DNA from: Flavobacterium haoranii
Lineage (GTDB): Bacteria; Bacteroidota; Bacteroidia; Flavobacteriales; Flavobacteriaceae
Direction: 5' to 3'
NCBI RefSeq assembly: GCF_009363055.1
Contig: NZ_CP045292.1
Span: 2,294,001-2,358,000, forward strand
DNA: 64,000 nucleotides
Within the stretch, counting starts at the first letter, position 1. Each line of letters begins with the position of its first letter. Below, piece after piece: positions 19,319-28,368 of this stretch. The position numbers were made by a program, and so were the translations under genes. The notes beneath the pieces are model-generated. The model had not been told where the DNA came from. It did not search any database and was given only the letters and a program-made list of their open reading frames with translations.

Positions 19319-21123
19319 ATGCAGTCGCCACTAGAACTTCAAATACAAACTTTACCCGATGGTCCCGGAGTGTATCAATACTATGATAAAGATGGGAAAA
19401 TTCTTTATGTGGGTAAAGCCAAAAACTTAAAAAAAAGAGTTCAATCTTATTTCAGTAAACACCACGATAATTACAAAACTTCGGTTTTAGTAAAAAAGAT
19501 AGTGTCTATCAAACATATTGTGGTTCCTACCGAAACCGATGCGTTGCTTTTAGAAAACAATTTGATCAAGAAGTTACAACCGCGCTATAATGTATTGTTG
19601 AAAGATGATAAAAGTTATCCGTGGATTTGTATTAAGAACGAAGCTTTTCCGAGAGTGTTTCAAACCCGAAAAATGATTAAAGACGGTTCGGAATATTTTG
19701 GACCTTACACGAGTGGAAAAACAGTTCACACCCTTCTCGATTTGATTAAAGAATTGTATCCGTTGCGAACGTGTAATTTCGATTTATCGAAAGCCAATAT
19801 CGATTCTGGAAAATATAAAGTGTGTTTAGAATATCATATCGGAAATTGTAAAGGTCCGTGTGAAGGCTATCAAACGCTGCAAAATTATCAAGACCAAATT
19901 CAAGCGATTCGCGAAATTTTAAAAGGGAATTTCAAAGAAAGTTTGAAGGATTTCAAGAAGCTCATGATGGAATTAGCGGAAGACATGAAGTTTGAAGAAG
20001 CCCAAAAATAAAAGATAAAATTGATGTTTTAGAAAACTATCAGGCAAAATCAACCATTTTAAATCCGAAGATTACCAATATTGATGTGTTTTCCATTATT
20101 TCAGATGAAACGATGGCGTATGTTAACTTTTTACAGATTTCACACGGAGCCATTATTCGATCGCATACATTGGAACTGAAAAAGAAATTGGAAGAAACTG
20201 ATCAGGAACTTTTAGAACTAGCCATTGTTGAATTGAGAGAGCGTTTCCATTTGCTTTCCAGAGAAATTATTGTGCCGTTTGAAGTCGATTTGGGCGAAAA
20301 TATTAAAGTTACCGTACCAAAATTGGGCGACAAAAAACAAATTCTCGATTTGTCGGAACGTAATGCTAAACATTACCGATTAGATCAGTTGAAACAAATT
20401 AAAATTGTAGATCCTGATCGTCATGCCAATCGAATCATGGCGCAAATGAAGAAAGATTTACGACTTTCGGTTGAACCGCGTCATATTGAATGTTTTGATA
20501 ACTCCAATATTCAAGGAACCAATCCGGTTGCAGCTTGTGTGGTTTTTAAAGACGGAAAACCGAGTAAAAAAGACTATCGTCATTTTAATATTAAAACAGT
20601 TGAAGGTCCAAACGATTTTGCTTCGATGGAAGAAGTGGTGTATCGAAGATACAAACGATTATTGGACGAAAATCAACCATTACCTCAGTTAATCATTATT
20701 GATGGTGGAAAAGGACAGTTGTCATCGGCCTTAAAAAGTTTAGACGATTTAGGATTGCGAGGAAAAATTGCAATTATTGGCATTGCCAAAAGATTAGAAG
20801 AACTGTTTTATCCGGAAGATCCAGTGCCTTTGTATTTAGATAAAAAATCGGAAACTTTAAAAACCATTCAGCATTTGCGAAACGAAGCACACCGATTTGG
20901 AATCACACATCACCGAGATAGAAGAAGTAAATCAGCTTTGCAAACTTCGTTAGAAACAATTCCTGGAATTGGCGAAAAAACGATGGTAACGTTACTTAAA
21001 CATTTCAAAAGTGTTAAAAGGTTGCAAAATGCTACAGAAAATGAAATATCTGCAGTAGTTGGACTTTCAAAAGCCAAAAAAATTTCCGAATTTTACCAAA
21101 CATTGAATCCTAAAAAGGAATGA
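19319..21123 (+). CDS. uvrC: Excinuclease ABC subunit C, frameshifted
   Basis: Two frames join into ~601 residues, the normal length. The GIY-YIG nuclease domain is at 12-90 (DGPGVYQYYDKDGKILYVGK), the UVR motif around 200-235, the C-terminal nuclease half has ECFDNSNIQGTNPVAACVVF, and a tandem HhH domain ends it (ETIPGIGEKTMVTLLKHFKS). The break lies in the five-A run at 20004-20008: one more A changes the stop after FEEAQK to FEEAQKIKDKIDVLENYQAK. UvrC makes both incisions in nucleotide excision repair. Its last bases overlap the ATG of the patatin-like gene (ATGA). Confidence 0.93.
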
Positions 21124-23345
21124 AACATTTTTTCTTGTTCTTAAGCCTACTATTGATTCCCCAAATCAGCTTATCACAAGACATTGATTCGTTAAATCTA
21201 AATACCAAAAAACCCAAAATTGGAGTTGTTCTAAGTGGTGGTGGTGCAAAAGGTTTGGCGCATATTGGTGTGCTCAAAGTTATAGATTCGCTCGGTATAA
21301 AAGTAGATTATATTGGGGGAACAAGTATGGGTGCAATTATTGGAGGTTTGTATGCATCTGGATACAATGCGAAACAGTTAGATTCTATTTTTAGTAAAGT
21401 AGATACTGAAGCACTAATTCAAGATTATACGCCTAGAGATTCCAAGACGTTTTATGAAAAGCGTAATGATGAAATATATGCCTTAACCTTACCATTTGAT
21501 AAGTTTAAAATTGGTTTACCTACAGCTCTTTCAAAAGGTTTATATAATTATAATTTATTGACAAGATTAACAATGCATGTTAGTCATGTTAATGAGTTTT
21601 CAAATTTACCGATACCATTTTTCTGTATAGCAACAGATGTTGAGACTGGTAAAGAAGTGGTTTTAGAATCTGGAATTTTACCACAAAGTATGATTGCCAG
21701 CGGTGCAATTCCGTCTTTATATAATCCGATAGAAATTGATGGTAAATTATTAGTTGATGGTGGAGTTGTGAATAATTATCCGGTAGAGCTTGTAAGGGCA
21801 AAAGGAGCTGATATAATAATTGGCGTTGATGTTCAAGATGGATTAAAAGACAAAGATAATTTAAAAGGAGCCACAGGGGTTTTGGTTCAAATTACTAATT
21901 TCTCGATGATAGAGAAAATGGAGTTAAAGCGAAAATTGACTGATATATATATTAAACCTGACATAAAAGGTTATAATGTGGTTTCATTCGACGAAGGTGA
22001 GGAAATTATCCCCAAAGGAGTTAAGGCGGCATTATCTCATATTGATGAACTAAAAAATTTTGAAAATATAAACTATAAAAATGAAGGCGTAACTAACTTT
22101 CAGGATTCAATTTTCATAAAAAAAATTCAAATAAATGGCAACCAAAATTATACAAGAGCTTATATTTTGGGGAAATTAAAAATTAAAGAAAATACAAAAG
22201 TAAGCTTGCGTGATCTACAAAAAGGAATTAACAATTTAAATGCTACACAAAATTTTTCTGCAATAAATTATGCATTTGAATATTTAAATGAAAATGGTGA
22301 CAAGTTAATCGTTTATCTAACAGAAAAGAAGAACGATACCTATTTACGATTTGGAGTTCACTATGATGATTTATTTAAAACAGGTGTACTTTTAAATTAC
22401 ACAAAAAAGAACTTGATTGCTAAAAATGATGTTTTCTCATTCGATTTTGTAGTAGGCGACCATTTACGCTATAACTTTAATTATTACATTGATAATGGTT
22501 TTTATTGGAGTTTTGGTGTTAATTCAAAAATGCAAAAATTTAATAGAAATGTACCAAATGATTTTAATAATGGACTAACATTAAGTGATTTAGGTGTAAA
22601 TTCGATTAATGTAGATTATCAAGATTTAACAAATCAGGCTTATCTTCAAACTTTATTTGCTCAAAAATTTTCTATAGGAGCTGGTTTAGAGCATAAATTA
22701 TTAAAAATCGAATCAGAAACTGTAGCTAATATTAGACCCGTATTCGAAAATAGTGATTATTTATCGTTGTTTGGCTACATGAAATTCGATTCATTTGATC
22801 AAAAATACTTTCCAAGAAAAGGTTGGTATTTTAATGGTGAATTAAAGTATTTATTTTATTCTTCAGATTATAATAATGATTTTGAAAAGTTTACCATTGC
22901 AAAAGCAGACATGGGCTTTGCTCAAACATTTTTCAAGAAGATAACATTAAAAGTTCAGTCAGAAGGAGGTTTTCATGTAGGAGAAAAAACAACTAATTTT
23001 TTTGATTTTGCTTTAGGTGGATACGGATTCTTTCCTGTCAATAATTTGAGATCTTTTTATGGCTACGACAACATTAGCATTGTAGGTGACAGCTATGTAA
23101 AAGGATCAGTAACCTTAGATTACAGAATATTTAAAAAACATCATTTCAATGTGATTGCTAATTATGCAAATGTTGGTAATAAAATTTTTAATGCAACAGA
23201 GAATTGGTTTACAAAACCTACTTATTCAGGTTATGCTATCGGTTATGGTGTGGAGTCAATTATTGGGCCTGTAGAAATTAAGCATTCTTGGTCGCCAGAA
23301 ACACATAAACATTTCACTTGGTTTAGTGTTGGATTTTGGTTTTAA
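21120..23345 (+). CDS. Patatin-like phospholipase fused to POTRA and Omp85-type barrel
   Basis: A 741-residue outer-membrane protein. A signal peptide (MKHFFLFLSLLLIPQISLSQ) leads to a patatin domain (~32-290) with the oxyanion loop GVVLSGGGAKGLAHIGVL, nucleophile elbow GGTSMGA and catalytic aspartate in LLVDGGVVNNYP. A POTRA-like segment (~330-395: IKKIQINGNQNYTRAYILGK) and a C-terminal barrel ending HFTWFSVGFWF follow. The layout resembles type Vd (PlpD-like) and related surface phospholipases of Bacteroidota. Overlap with the uvrC stop implies coupling, with no obvious functional link. Confidence 0.9.
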   Translation: MKHFFLFLSLLLIPQISLSQDIDSLNLNTKKPKIGVVLSGGGAKGLAHIGVLKVIDSLGIKVDYIGGTSMGAIIGGLYASGYNAKQLDSIFSKVDTEALIQDYTPRDSKTFYEKRNDEIYALTLPFDKFKIGLPTALSKGLYNYNLLTRLTMHVSHVNEFSNLPIPFFCIATDVETGKEVVLESGILPQSMIASGAIPSLYNPIEIDGKLLVDGGVVNNYPVELVRAKGADIIIGVDVQDGLKDKDNLKGATGVLVQITNFSMIEKMELKRKLTDIYIKPDIKGYNVVSFDEGEEIIPKGVKAALSHIDELKNFENINYKNEGVTNFQDSIFIKKIQINGNQNYTRAYILGKLKIKENTKVSLRDLQKGINNLNATQNFSAINYAFEYLNENGDKLIVYLTEKKNDTYLRFGVHYDDLFKTGVLLNYTKKNLIAKNDVFSFDFVVGDHLRYNFNYYIDNGFYWSFGVNSKMQKFNRNVPNDFNNGLTLSDLGVNSINVDYQDLTNQAYLQTLFAQKFSIGAGLEHKLLKIESETVANIRPVFENSDYLSLFGYMKFDSFDQKYFPRKGWYFNGELKYLFYSSDYNNDFEKFTIAKADMGFAQTFFKKITLKVQSEGGFHVGEKTTNFFDFALGGYGFFPVNNLRSFYGYDNISIVGDSYVKGSVTLDYRIFKKHHFNVIANYANVGNKIFNATENWFTKPTYSGYAIGYGVESIIGPVEIKHSWSPETHKHFTWFSVGFWF

Positions 23346-23611
23346 AAAATTCAATTTTTTTTACGATATTTGTAAATATGAAATGCGCTTTGGCAAAAAA
23401 TATTAATGGATTAAATTTGGCAGGCGAATTCCATCTGATTGATAAATAAAACAGTTATTTACAGATGCAACTAAAATGGCAAGGTTTACTATCACACTTA
23501 AAATTCCTCATCAAGAGAAATCCTGAATGAGTTAATTTCTTTTTGATTTAGAACCAAAGTTTTTAGTATTAACTTTTAACTTTTAAACTTCAAATTTTAA
23601 ACTTAAAGAAG

Positions 23612-24769
23612 ATGCCAATTTATCATAAACTAGGAAAAATTCCACACAAACGTCATATTCAGTTCCGCAAAGAAAACGGAGATTTGTATTATGAACAGCT
23701 TTTTGGCACCATCGGTTTCGACGGAATGTCAACCAATATGTATCATGAGCACCGTCCTACAATGGTTAAAGAAATCAAAGGACAATATTCGGTTGCTCCA
23801 AAAATTGCTAAAGAAAACAATATTCAATCGTATAGATTAAGAGGATTTCAAGTTGCTCCTCAAGACGATTTTTTAGAAAGTCGAAAAATTGTTTTAACAA
23901 ATTCTGATTGTCATATCGTTTTGGCTGCGCCAAAAAAGTCAACAACAGAATATTTTTATAAAAATACCGATTCTGATGAAGTAATTTTTATTCATAAAGG
24001 AACAGGTAAATTAAGAACCATGTTAGGAAATTTAGATTTCAAATATGGAGATTATCTAGTTATTCCTCGCGGAATGATTTATAAAATAGATTTTGATACC
24101 GAAGATAATCGTTTGTTTATTGTAGAATCGCACCGACCAATTTATACACCAAAAAGATATAGAAACTGGTTCGGACAATTATTAGAGCATTCACCATTTT
24201 GCGAACGAGATATTCGTCGTCCTGAAGAATTAGAAACTTATGATGAAAAAGGTGAGTTTTTAATTAAGATTAAGAAAAAAGATGAAATTTTCGATATGGT
24301 TTATGCATCACATCCATTTGATGTAGTGGGTTATGATGGTTATAACTATCCGTATGCTTTTTCTATTCATGATTTCGAACCTATAACAGGAAGAATTCAC
24401 CAACCGCCACCAGTGCATCAAACATTTGAAACAGATGCTTTTGTAATTTGTTCGTTTGTGCCTCGTTTATACGATTATCATCCACAAGCAATTCCAGCAC
24501 CATACAATCATAGCAATATTGATAGCGATGAGGTATTGTATTATGTAGATGGTGACTTTATGAGTAGAAACGATATCGAAGCAGGTCATATTTCATTACA
24601 TCCAGCTGGAATTCCTCATGGTCCACATCCTGGAGCTACAGAAAGAAGTATTGGTAAAGTAGATACGGAAGAACTAGCAGTAATGGTAGATACTTTTAAA
24701 CCATTAATGGTTACTGAAGAAGCAATGAAAATTGCAGATGATAAATATTACCAATCTTGGTTAGAATAA
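23612..24769 (+). CDS. hmgA: Homogentisate 1,2-dioxygenase
   Basis: A 385-residue cupin-type Fe(II) dioxygenase that opens the ring of homogentisate to maleylacetoacetate in tyrosine and phenylalanine breakdown. Metal-binding and active-site stretches are visible: YASHPFDVVGYDGYNYPYAF, GRIHQPPPVHQTFETDAFVI (His) and ISLHPAGIPHGPHPGA (His pair) with DEVLYYVDGDF between. The start MPIYHKLGKIPHKRHIQFRK is family-typical. It precedes hppD, which makes its substrate, but a four-helix-bundle gene is inserted between them. Confidence 0.95.
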   Translation: MPIYHKLGKIPHKRHIQFRKENGDLYYEQLFGTIGFDGMSTNMYHEHRPTMVKEIKGQYSVAPKIAKENNIQSYRLRGFQVAPQDDFLESRKIVLTNSDCHIVLAAPKKSTTEYFYKNTDSDEVIFIHKGTGKLRTMLGNLDFKYGDYLVIPRGMIYKIDFDTEDNRLFIVESHRPIYTPKRYRNWFGQLLEHSPFCERDIRRPEELETYDEKGEFLIKIKKKDEIFDMVYASHPFDVVGYDGYNYPYAFSIHDFEPITGRIHQPPPVHQTFETDAFVICSFVPRLYDYHPQAIPAPYNHSNIDSDEVLYYVDGDFMSRNDIEAGHISLHPAGIPHGPHPGATERSIGKVDTEELAVMVDTFKPLMVTEEAMKIADDKYYQSWLE

Positions 24770-24810
24770 TTAGTTAATGTTTCAATTAGCGGATATGCGA
24801 ATTTATTATT

Positions 24811-25197
24811 ATGAATTTTACAAATAGTGAAAAATATAAAAACAACCCTGTTTTAAAAGAATCATTTGAATTTGCATTAATGATTGTAAAATATTCGGAG
24901 TTGTTAGATGAAAATAAAAAATTTGTAATTTTAAGACAAATTGTTCGATCTGGCACTTCAATAGGCGCAAACATTAAAGAGGCGCAAAATGCAGAAAGCA
25001 AAGCAGATTTTATACATAAACTGAAAATTGCCCTAAAAGAAGCTGATGAAACAGAATATTGGTTATTTCTATGTGAAAACTTAGAAAACTACCCAAATCC
25101 AATTGGGTTATTAGAAAAATTAAATAGTATATTAAAAATGTTAAACAAAATAATTAGCACATCAAAAAAACAATTCGCTAAAACGCTAATTAATTAA
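24811..25197 (+). CDS. Four-helix-bundle protein (23S rRNA intervening-sequence/S23 type)
   Basis: A 128-residue protein with the family signature ILRQIVRSGTSIGANIKEAQ (~47-66) and ALKEADETEYWLFLCE (~77-92), consisting almost wholly of alpha helices. Members are encoded in 23S rRNA intervening sequences and, in Bacteroidota, scattered between ordinary genes; their job is unclear and may be RNA or nucleoprotein binding. Here it separates hmgA from hppD (12-base gap before hppD), so it is co-transcribed with the catabolic genes. It looks like a small insertion in an otherwise conserved pair. Confidence 0.9.
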   Translation: MNFTNSEKYKNNPVLKESFEFALMIVKYSELLDENKKFVILRQIVRSGTSIGANIKEAQNAESKADFIHKLKIALKEADETEYWLFLCENLENYPNPIGLLEKLNSILKMLNKIISTSKKQFAKTLIN

Positions 25198-25208
25198 TTC
25201 GCAATATC

Positions 25209-26372
25209 ATGAGTAACGAAATAAAATCAGTAGAATACGGATTAGAAAAAATATTTGAAGGAGCGCAAGACTTTTTACCTTTATTAGGAACAGATTATGT
25301 AGAGTTTTATGTTGGTAATGCAAAACAAGCGGCTCATTTTTATAAAACAGCATTCGGTTTTCAATCATTAGCTTATGCAGGATTAGAAACTGGAGTAAAA
25401 GATAGAGCTTCTTACGTTTTAAAACAAGACAAAATTCGTTTAGTTTTAACAACAGCATTAAATAGCAACTCACCTATTGGTGAGCATGTAAAAAAACATG
25501 GAGATGGTGTAAAAGTAATTGCACTTTGGGTTGAAGATGCTCGTAAATCATACGAAGAAACAACTAAGCGTGGTGCAAAATCATATTTTGAACCAGTAGT
25601 AGAGAAAGACGAAAATGGAGAAGTAGTACGTGCCGGTATTTATGGTGCATACGGAGAAACAGTATTTGTTTTCGTTGAGCGTAAAAACTATAATGGAATT
25701 TTTATGCCTGGTTACAGCGAGTGGAAATCTGATTACAATCCGGAACCTGTTGGCTTAAAATATATCGACCACATGGTTGGGAATACAGGTTGGAACCGAA
25801 TGAATGAAGCTGTAAAATGGTTTGAAGATGTAATGGGATTTGTAAACTTCCTTTCTTTTGATGACAAACAAATTACTACTGAGTATTCTGCGTTAATGTC
25901 TAAAGTAATGAGTAACGGAAACGGAAGAATTAAATTTCCAATTAACGAACCTGCAAATGGTAAAAAACGTTCTCAAATTGAAGAGTATTTAGATTTTTAT
26001 GAAGACGAAGGAGTTCAACATATTGCAGTAGCTACAGATGATATTATTAAAACAGTAGCAGATATGCGTTCTCGTGGCGTAGAATTTTTAAGTACTCCAC
26101 CACAAGCTTATTACGATGCAATTCCTGAAAGATTGAAAGATCATATGTCTAAATTCAAAGAAGATATCAATGAATTACAAAAATTAGGTATTATGATTGA
26201 TGCAGATGAAGAAGGATATTTATTACAAATTTTCACTAAGCCTGTAGAAGATCGTCCAACACTTTTCTTTGAAATTATTCAAAGAATGGGGGCACGTGGA
26301 TTCGGTGCAGGTAACTTTAAAGCCCTTTTTGAGTCAATTGAAAGAGAGCAAGCTTTAAGAGGTACATTATAA
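25209..26372 (+). CDS. hppD: 4-Hydroxyphenylpyruvate dioxygenase
   Basis: A 387-residue Fe(II) enzyme converting 4-hydroxyphenylpyruvate to homogentisate, the substrate of hmgA upstream. Two vicinal-oxygen-chelate halves are seen: VEFYVGNAKQAAHFYKTAFG (~24-43) and YIDHMVGNTGWNRMNEAVKW (~180-200). Iron ligands are His in YIDHMVG, His in EGVQHIAVATDDI (~270) and Glu in PTLFFEIIQRMGARGFGAGN (~355). Length is normal. No terminator with a T tract was found just after the stop. Confidence 0.96.
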   Translation: MSNEIKSVEYGLEKIFEGAQDFLPLLGTDYVEFYVGNAKQAAHFYKTAFGFQSLAYAGLETGVKDRASYVLKQDKIRLVLTTALNSNSPIGEHVKKHGDGVKVIALWVEDARKSYEETTKRGAKSYFEPVVEKDENGEVVRAGIYGAYGETVFVFVERKNYNGIFMPGYSEWKSDYNPEPVGLKYIDHMVGNTGWNRMNEAVKWFEDVMGFVNFLSFDDKQITTEYSALMSKVMSNGNGRIKFPINEPANGKKRSQIEEYLDFYEDEGVQHIAVATDDIIKTVADMRSRGVEFLSTPPQAYYDAIPERLKDHMSKFKEDINELQKLGIMIDADEEGYLLQIFTKPVEDRPTLFFEIIQRMGARGFGAGNFKALFESIEREQALRGTL

Positions 26373-26452
26373 AAAAAACGTTTTATTGAAAAATTGTTAA
26401 TAAAACCAATCTAAAAAAAACATTTATTGTGTTAAAAGTGTTAAAGTTGAAT

Positions 26453-26488
26453 TTTGATTAAAAAATATTCAAAATAGCTGTACCTTTG
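26453..26488 (+). promoter_or_regulatory. Promoter of the candidate small RNA
   Basis: TACCTTTG at 26481-26488 matches TAnnTTTG perfectly, with TTTG at 26453-26456 as a somewhat distant -33 box. No coding frame begins downstream before the terminator at 26571. Confidence 0.5.
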
Positions 26489-26494
26489 CACTCG

Positions 26495-26606
26495 CAAAAC
26501 AGAAAGGTAAAATTTTCCATTTTGTATATAAGTTTTTCATAATTTATAGTTTTTGGTTGGTTAATAGCATAAAAACTCAGTCATTAATTTTGGCTGGGTT
26601 TTTTTG
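26495..26606 (+). ncRNA. Candidate small RNA between hppD and the DUF3108 gene
   Basis: A promoter at 26481 and a strong terminator at 26571-26606 bound ~110 noncoding bases with no plausible ORF. The 5' part can fold (CAAAACAGAAA with TTTTCCATTTTG, internal mismatch). Expression and identity are inferred; it might instead be an attenuated leader, but a second promoter for the next gene lies after the terminator. Confidence 0.4.
26571..26606 (+). terminator. Terminator upstream of the DUF3108 gene
   Basis: AAAAACTCAGTC pairs with GGCTGGGTTTTT over 12 positions (three G-T pairs), followed by a T tract. Its loop and 3' arm also contain the TTG (26590-26592) that serves as -33 box for the next promoter. 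Confidence 0.7.
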
Positions 26607-26619
26607 TTTAGTATTTTTG
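26590..26619 (+). promoter_or_regulatory. Promoter of the DUF3108-kynA-M23-pgi operon
   Basis: TTG at 26590-26592 and TATTTTTG at 26612-26619 are 19 bases apart, fitting the Bacteroidota -33/-7 promoter, 39 bases upstream of the ATG. Confidence 0.6.
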
Positions 26620-26658
26620 GAACGAAAATTGCAATTTTCTAACTAAAAAACAAAAAAC

Positions 26659-27432
26659 ATGAAAAAAATTGCATTACTCTTATTAATCTTTATTACTACC
26701 AATTCTTTTGTAAGTCAACAAGATGTTTTTACAACTGGCGAATGGTTTCGACTAAGAATTCATTATGGTTTTGTTAATGCAGGTTATGCTACTTTAGAAA
26801 TTAAAGAAGCAACCAAAAACAGTAAAAAGGTACATCATGTTCTGGGTAAAGGCTGGACGACAGGTATGACAAAAATGTTTTTTGAAGTCCAAGACGATTA
26901 TCAAAGTTATTTTGATAAAGAAACAGGTAAGCCTTATCAATTTGTTCGCAAGATTGATGAAGGAGGCTACACTAAAAATCAAGAAGGTTTTTTTAATCAA
27001 GATAAAAATACTGTACTTGTAAAAGACTACAAAAAGAAAACCGAAAAAACATTTTCTGTTCCTGAAAATGTTCAAGATATAGTATCGTCTTTTTATTACC
27101 TAAGAAATTATCCAGGAATTGATAAACTTCAAGTTGGACAATCAGTAAATATTGATATGTTTTTTGATGATGAAACAACCAAGTTTAAGTTAAAATTCAT
27201 TGGACGAGAAAATATAAGTACTAAATTTGGTAAAATTTCATGTATGGTATTTCGTCCATATGTTCAAGCAGGTCGAGTTTTTAAAGAAGAAGAGAGTTTA
27301 ACTGTTTGGATATCAGATGATAACAATAGAATTCCTATCCGATTAAAAGCTAGTTTGGCAGTAGGTTCGCTTAAAGCCGATTTAGATGCTTTTAAAGGGT
27401 TGAAGAATTCATTTAAAGTAATTGCAGAATAA
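26659..27432 (+). CDS. DUF3108 domain periplasmic protein
   Basis: A 257-residue protein with a signal peptide (MKKIALLLLIFITTNSFVSQ) and the DUF3108 fold: FTTGEWFRLRIHYGFVNAGY near the start, DDYQSYFDKETGKPYQFVRK, and SLTVWISDDNNRIPIRLKAS near the end. Family function is not established; it is exported, probably periplasmic. Its stop is directly followed by the tryptophan dioxygenase ATG, so it is the first gene of an operon with kynA, an M23 peptidase and pgi. Confidence 0.88.
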   Translation: MKKIALLLLIFITTNSFVSQQDVFTTGEWFRLRIHYGFVNAGYATLEIKEATKNSKKVHHVLGKGWTTGMTKMFFEVQDDYQSYFDKETGKPYQFVRKIDEGGYTKNQEGFFNQDKNTVLVKDYKKKTEKTFSVPENVQDIVSSFYYLRNYPGIDKLQVGQSVNIDMFFDDETTKFKLKFIGRENISTKFGKISCMVFRPYVQAGRVFKEEESLTVWISDDNNRIPIRLKASLAVGSLKADLDAFKGLKNSFKVIAE

Positions 27433-28368
27433 ATGGAAACTACAGTAAAGTATCTAGAACAAATAGATAAACTTGAAGATAAATTCAAGAAAATAAATCA
27501 AAGTACAGAAACGCATTTAGAAGGTCTTTTGTGGTCGAAACCTATTACATATTGGGATTATATTCAAACGGATGCTTTACTAAATTTACAAATACAAAGA
27601 ACAACTTTACCTGATGAAATGGTTTTTATCATGTACCATCAAGTTAATGAATTATTATTTAAAATGATACTATGGGAAATTGATCAACTGTGTCATACAG
27701 AAAAGCCTTTAACAGAATATTTTACTGAAAAAATGGGAAGAATTAGTCGTTATTTTGATATGTTAACGACTTCTTTTACGATTATGACAGATGGTATGGA
27801 GCCAGAACAATACTTAAAATTCCGCCATACTCTCACGCCAGCTAGTGGTTTTCAAAGTGCTCAATACCGTTTAATTGAATTTGCTTCTACCGATTTAATT
27901 AATTTAATTGATTATCGTTTTAGAGCTACAATTGATAGAAATACACCATACGAACATGCTTTCGAACATTTATATTGGCAAGCAGCAGGAAAAGATTATC
28001 AAACTGGTGAAAAATCGTATTTAATTCAACAATTTGAAAAGAAATACAAAAAAGAATTTCTAGATTTTATGGAAGAATATAATACCATAAATATTTGGAG
28101 AAAATTTAAACAATTACCAGAAAACGATCAAAAAAATCCTGCCTTAGTAGAAGCTATGCGTCATTACGACAAAACTGTAAACATTACTTGGGTTATGGGA
28201 CATTTTAATGCTGCTAAGAAATATATTGAAAGTGATAAAACCGGAAATGGTGAAGCAACTGGAGGTAGTGATTGGAAGAAATATATGTTGCCAAAGTATC
28301 AAAGAAGAATTTTCTTTCCTGAACTTTGGTCAAAAGAGGAGCTAGATAGTTGGGGAGAAAATGTTTAA
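27433..28368 (+). CDS. kynA: Tryptophan 2,3-dioxygenase
   Basis: A 311-residue heme enzyme that opens the indole ring of tryptophan to N-formylkynurenine. Marks include ITYWDYIQTDALLNLQ, DEMVFIMYHQVNELLFKMIL (substrate-side His and Arg region), the conserved FRHTLTPASGFQSAQYR (~133-149) and a late TWVMGHFNAAKKYI with the proximal heme His; a GEATGGSDWKKYM loop closes it. No other kynurenine-pathway gene is in the window. The end overlaps the M23 peptidase start by eight bases. Confidence 0.95.
   Translation: METTVKYLEQIDKLEDKFKKINQSTETHLEGLLWSKPITYWDYIQTDALLNLQIQRTTLPDEMVFIMYHQVNELLFKMILWEIDQLCHTEKPLTEYFTEKMGRISRYFDMLTTSFTIMTDGMEPEQYLKFRHTLTPASGFQSAQYRLIEFASTDLINLIDYRFRATIDRNTPYEHAFEHLYWQAAGKDYQTGEKSYLIQQFEKKYKKEFLDFMEEYNTINIWRKFKQLPENDQKNPALVEAMRHYDKTVNITWVMGHFNAAKKYIESDKTGNGEATGGSDWKKYMLPKYQRRIFFPELWSKEELDSWGENV

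Noticed and set aside
23378..23449. A 23-codon frame (MKCALAKNINGLNLAGEFHL...) between the patatin gene and hmgA
   Set aside because: It is short, has no recognisable motif and no clear promoter or conserved partner; the rest of this 266-base spacer shows no other structure.
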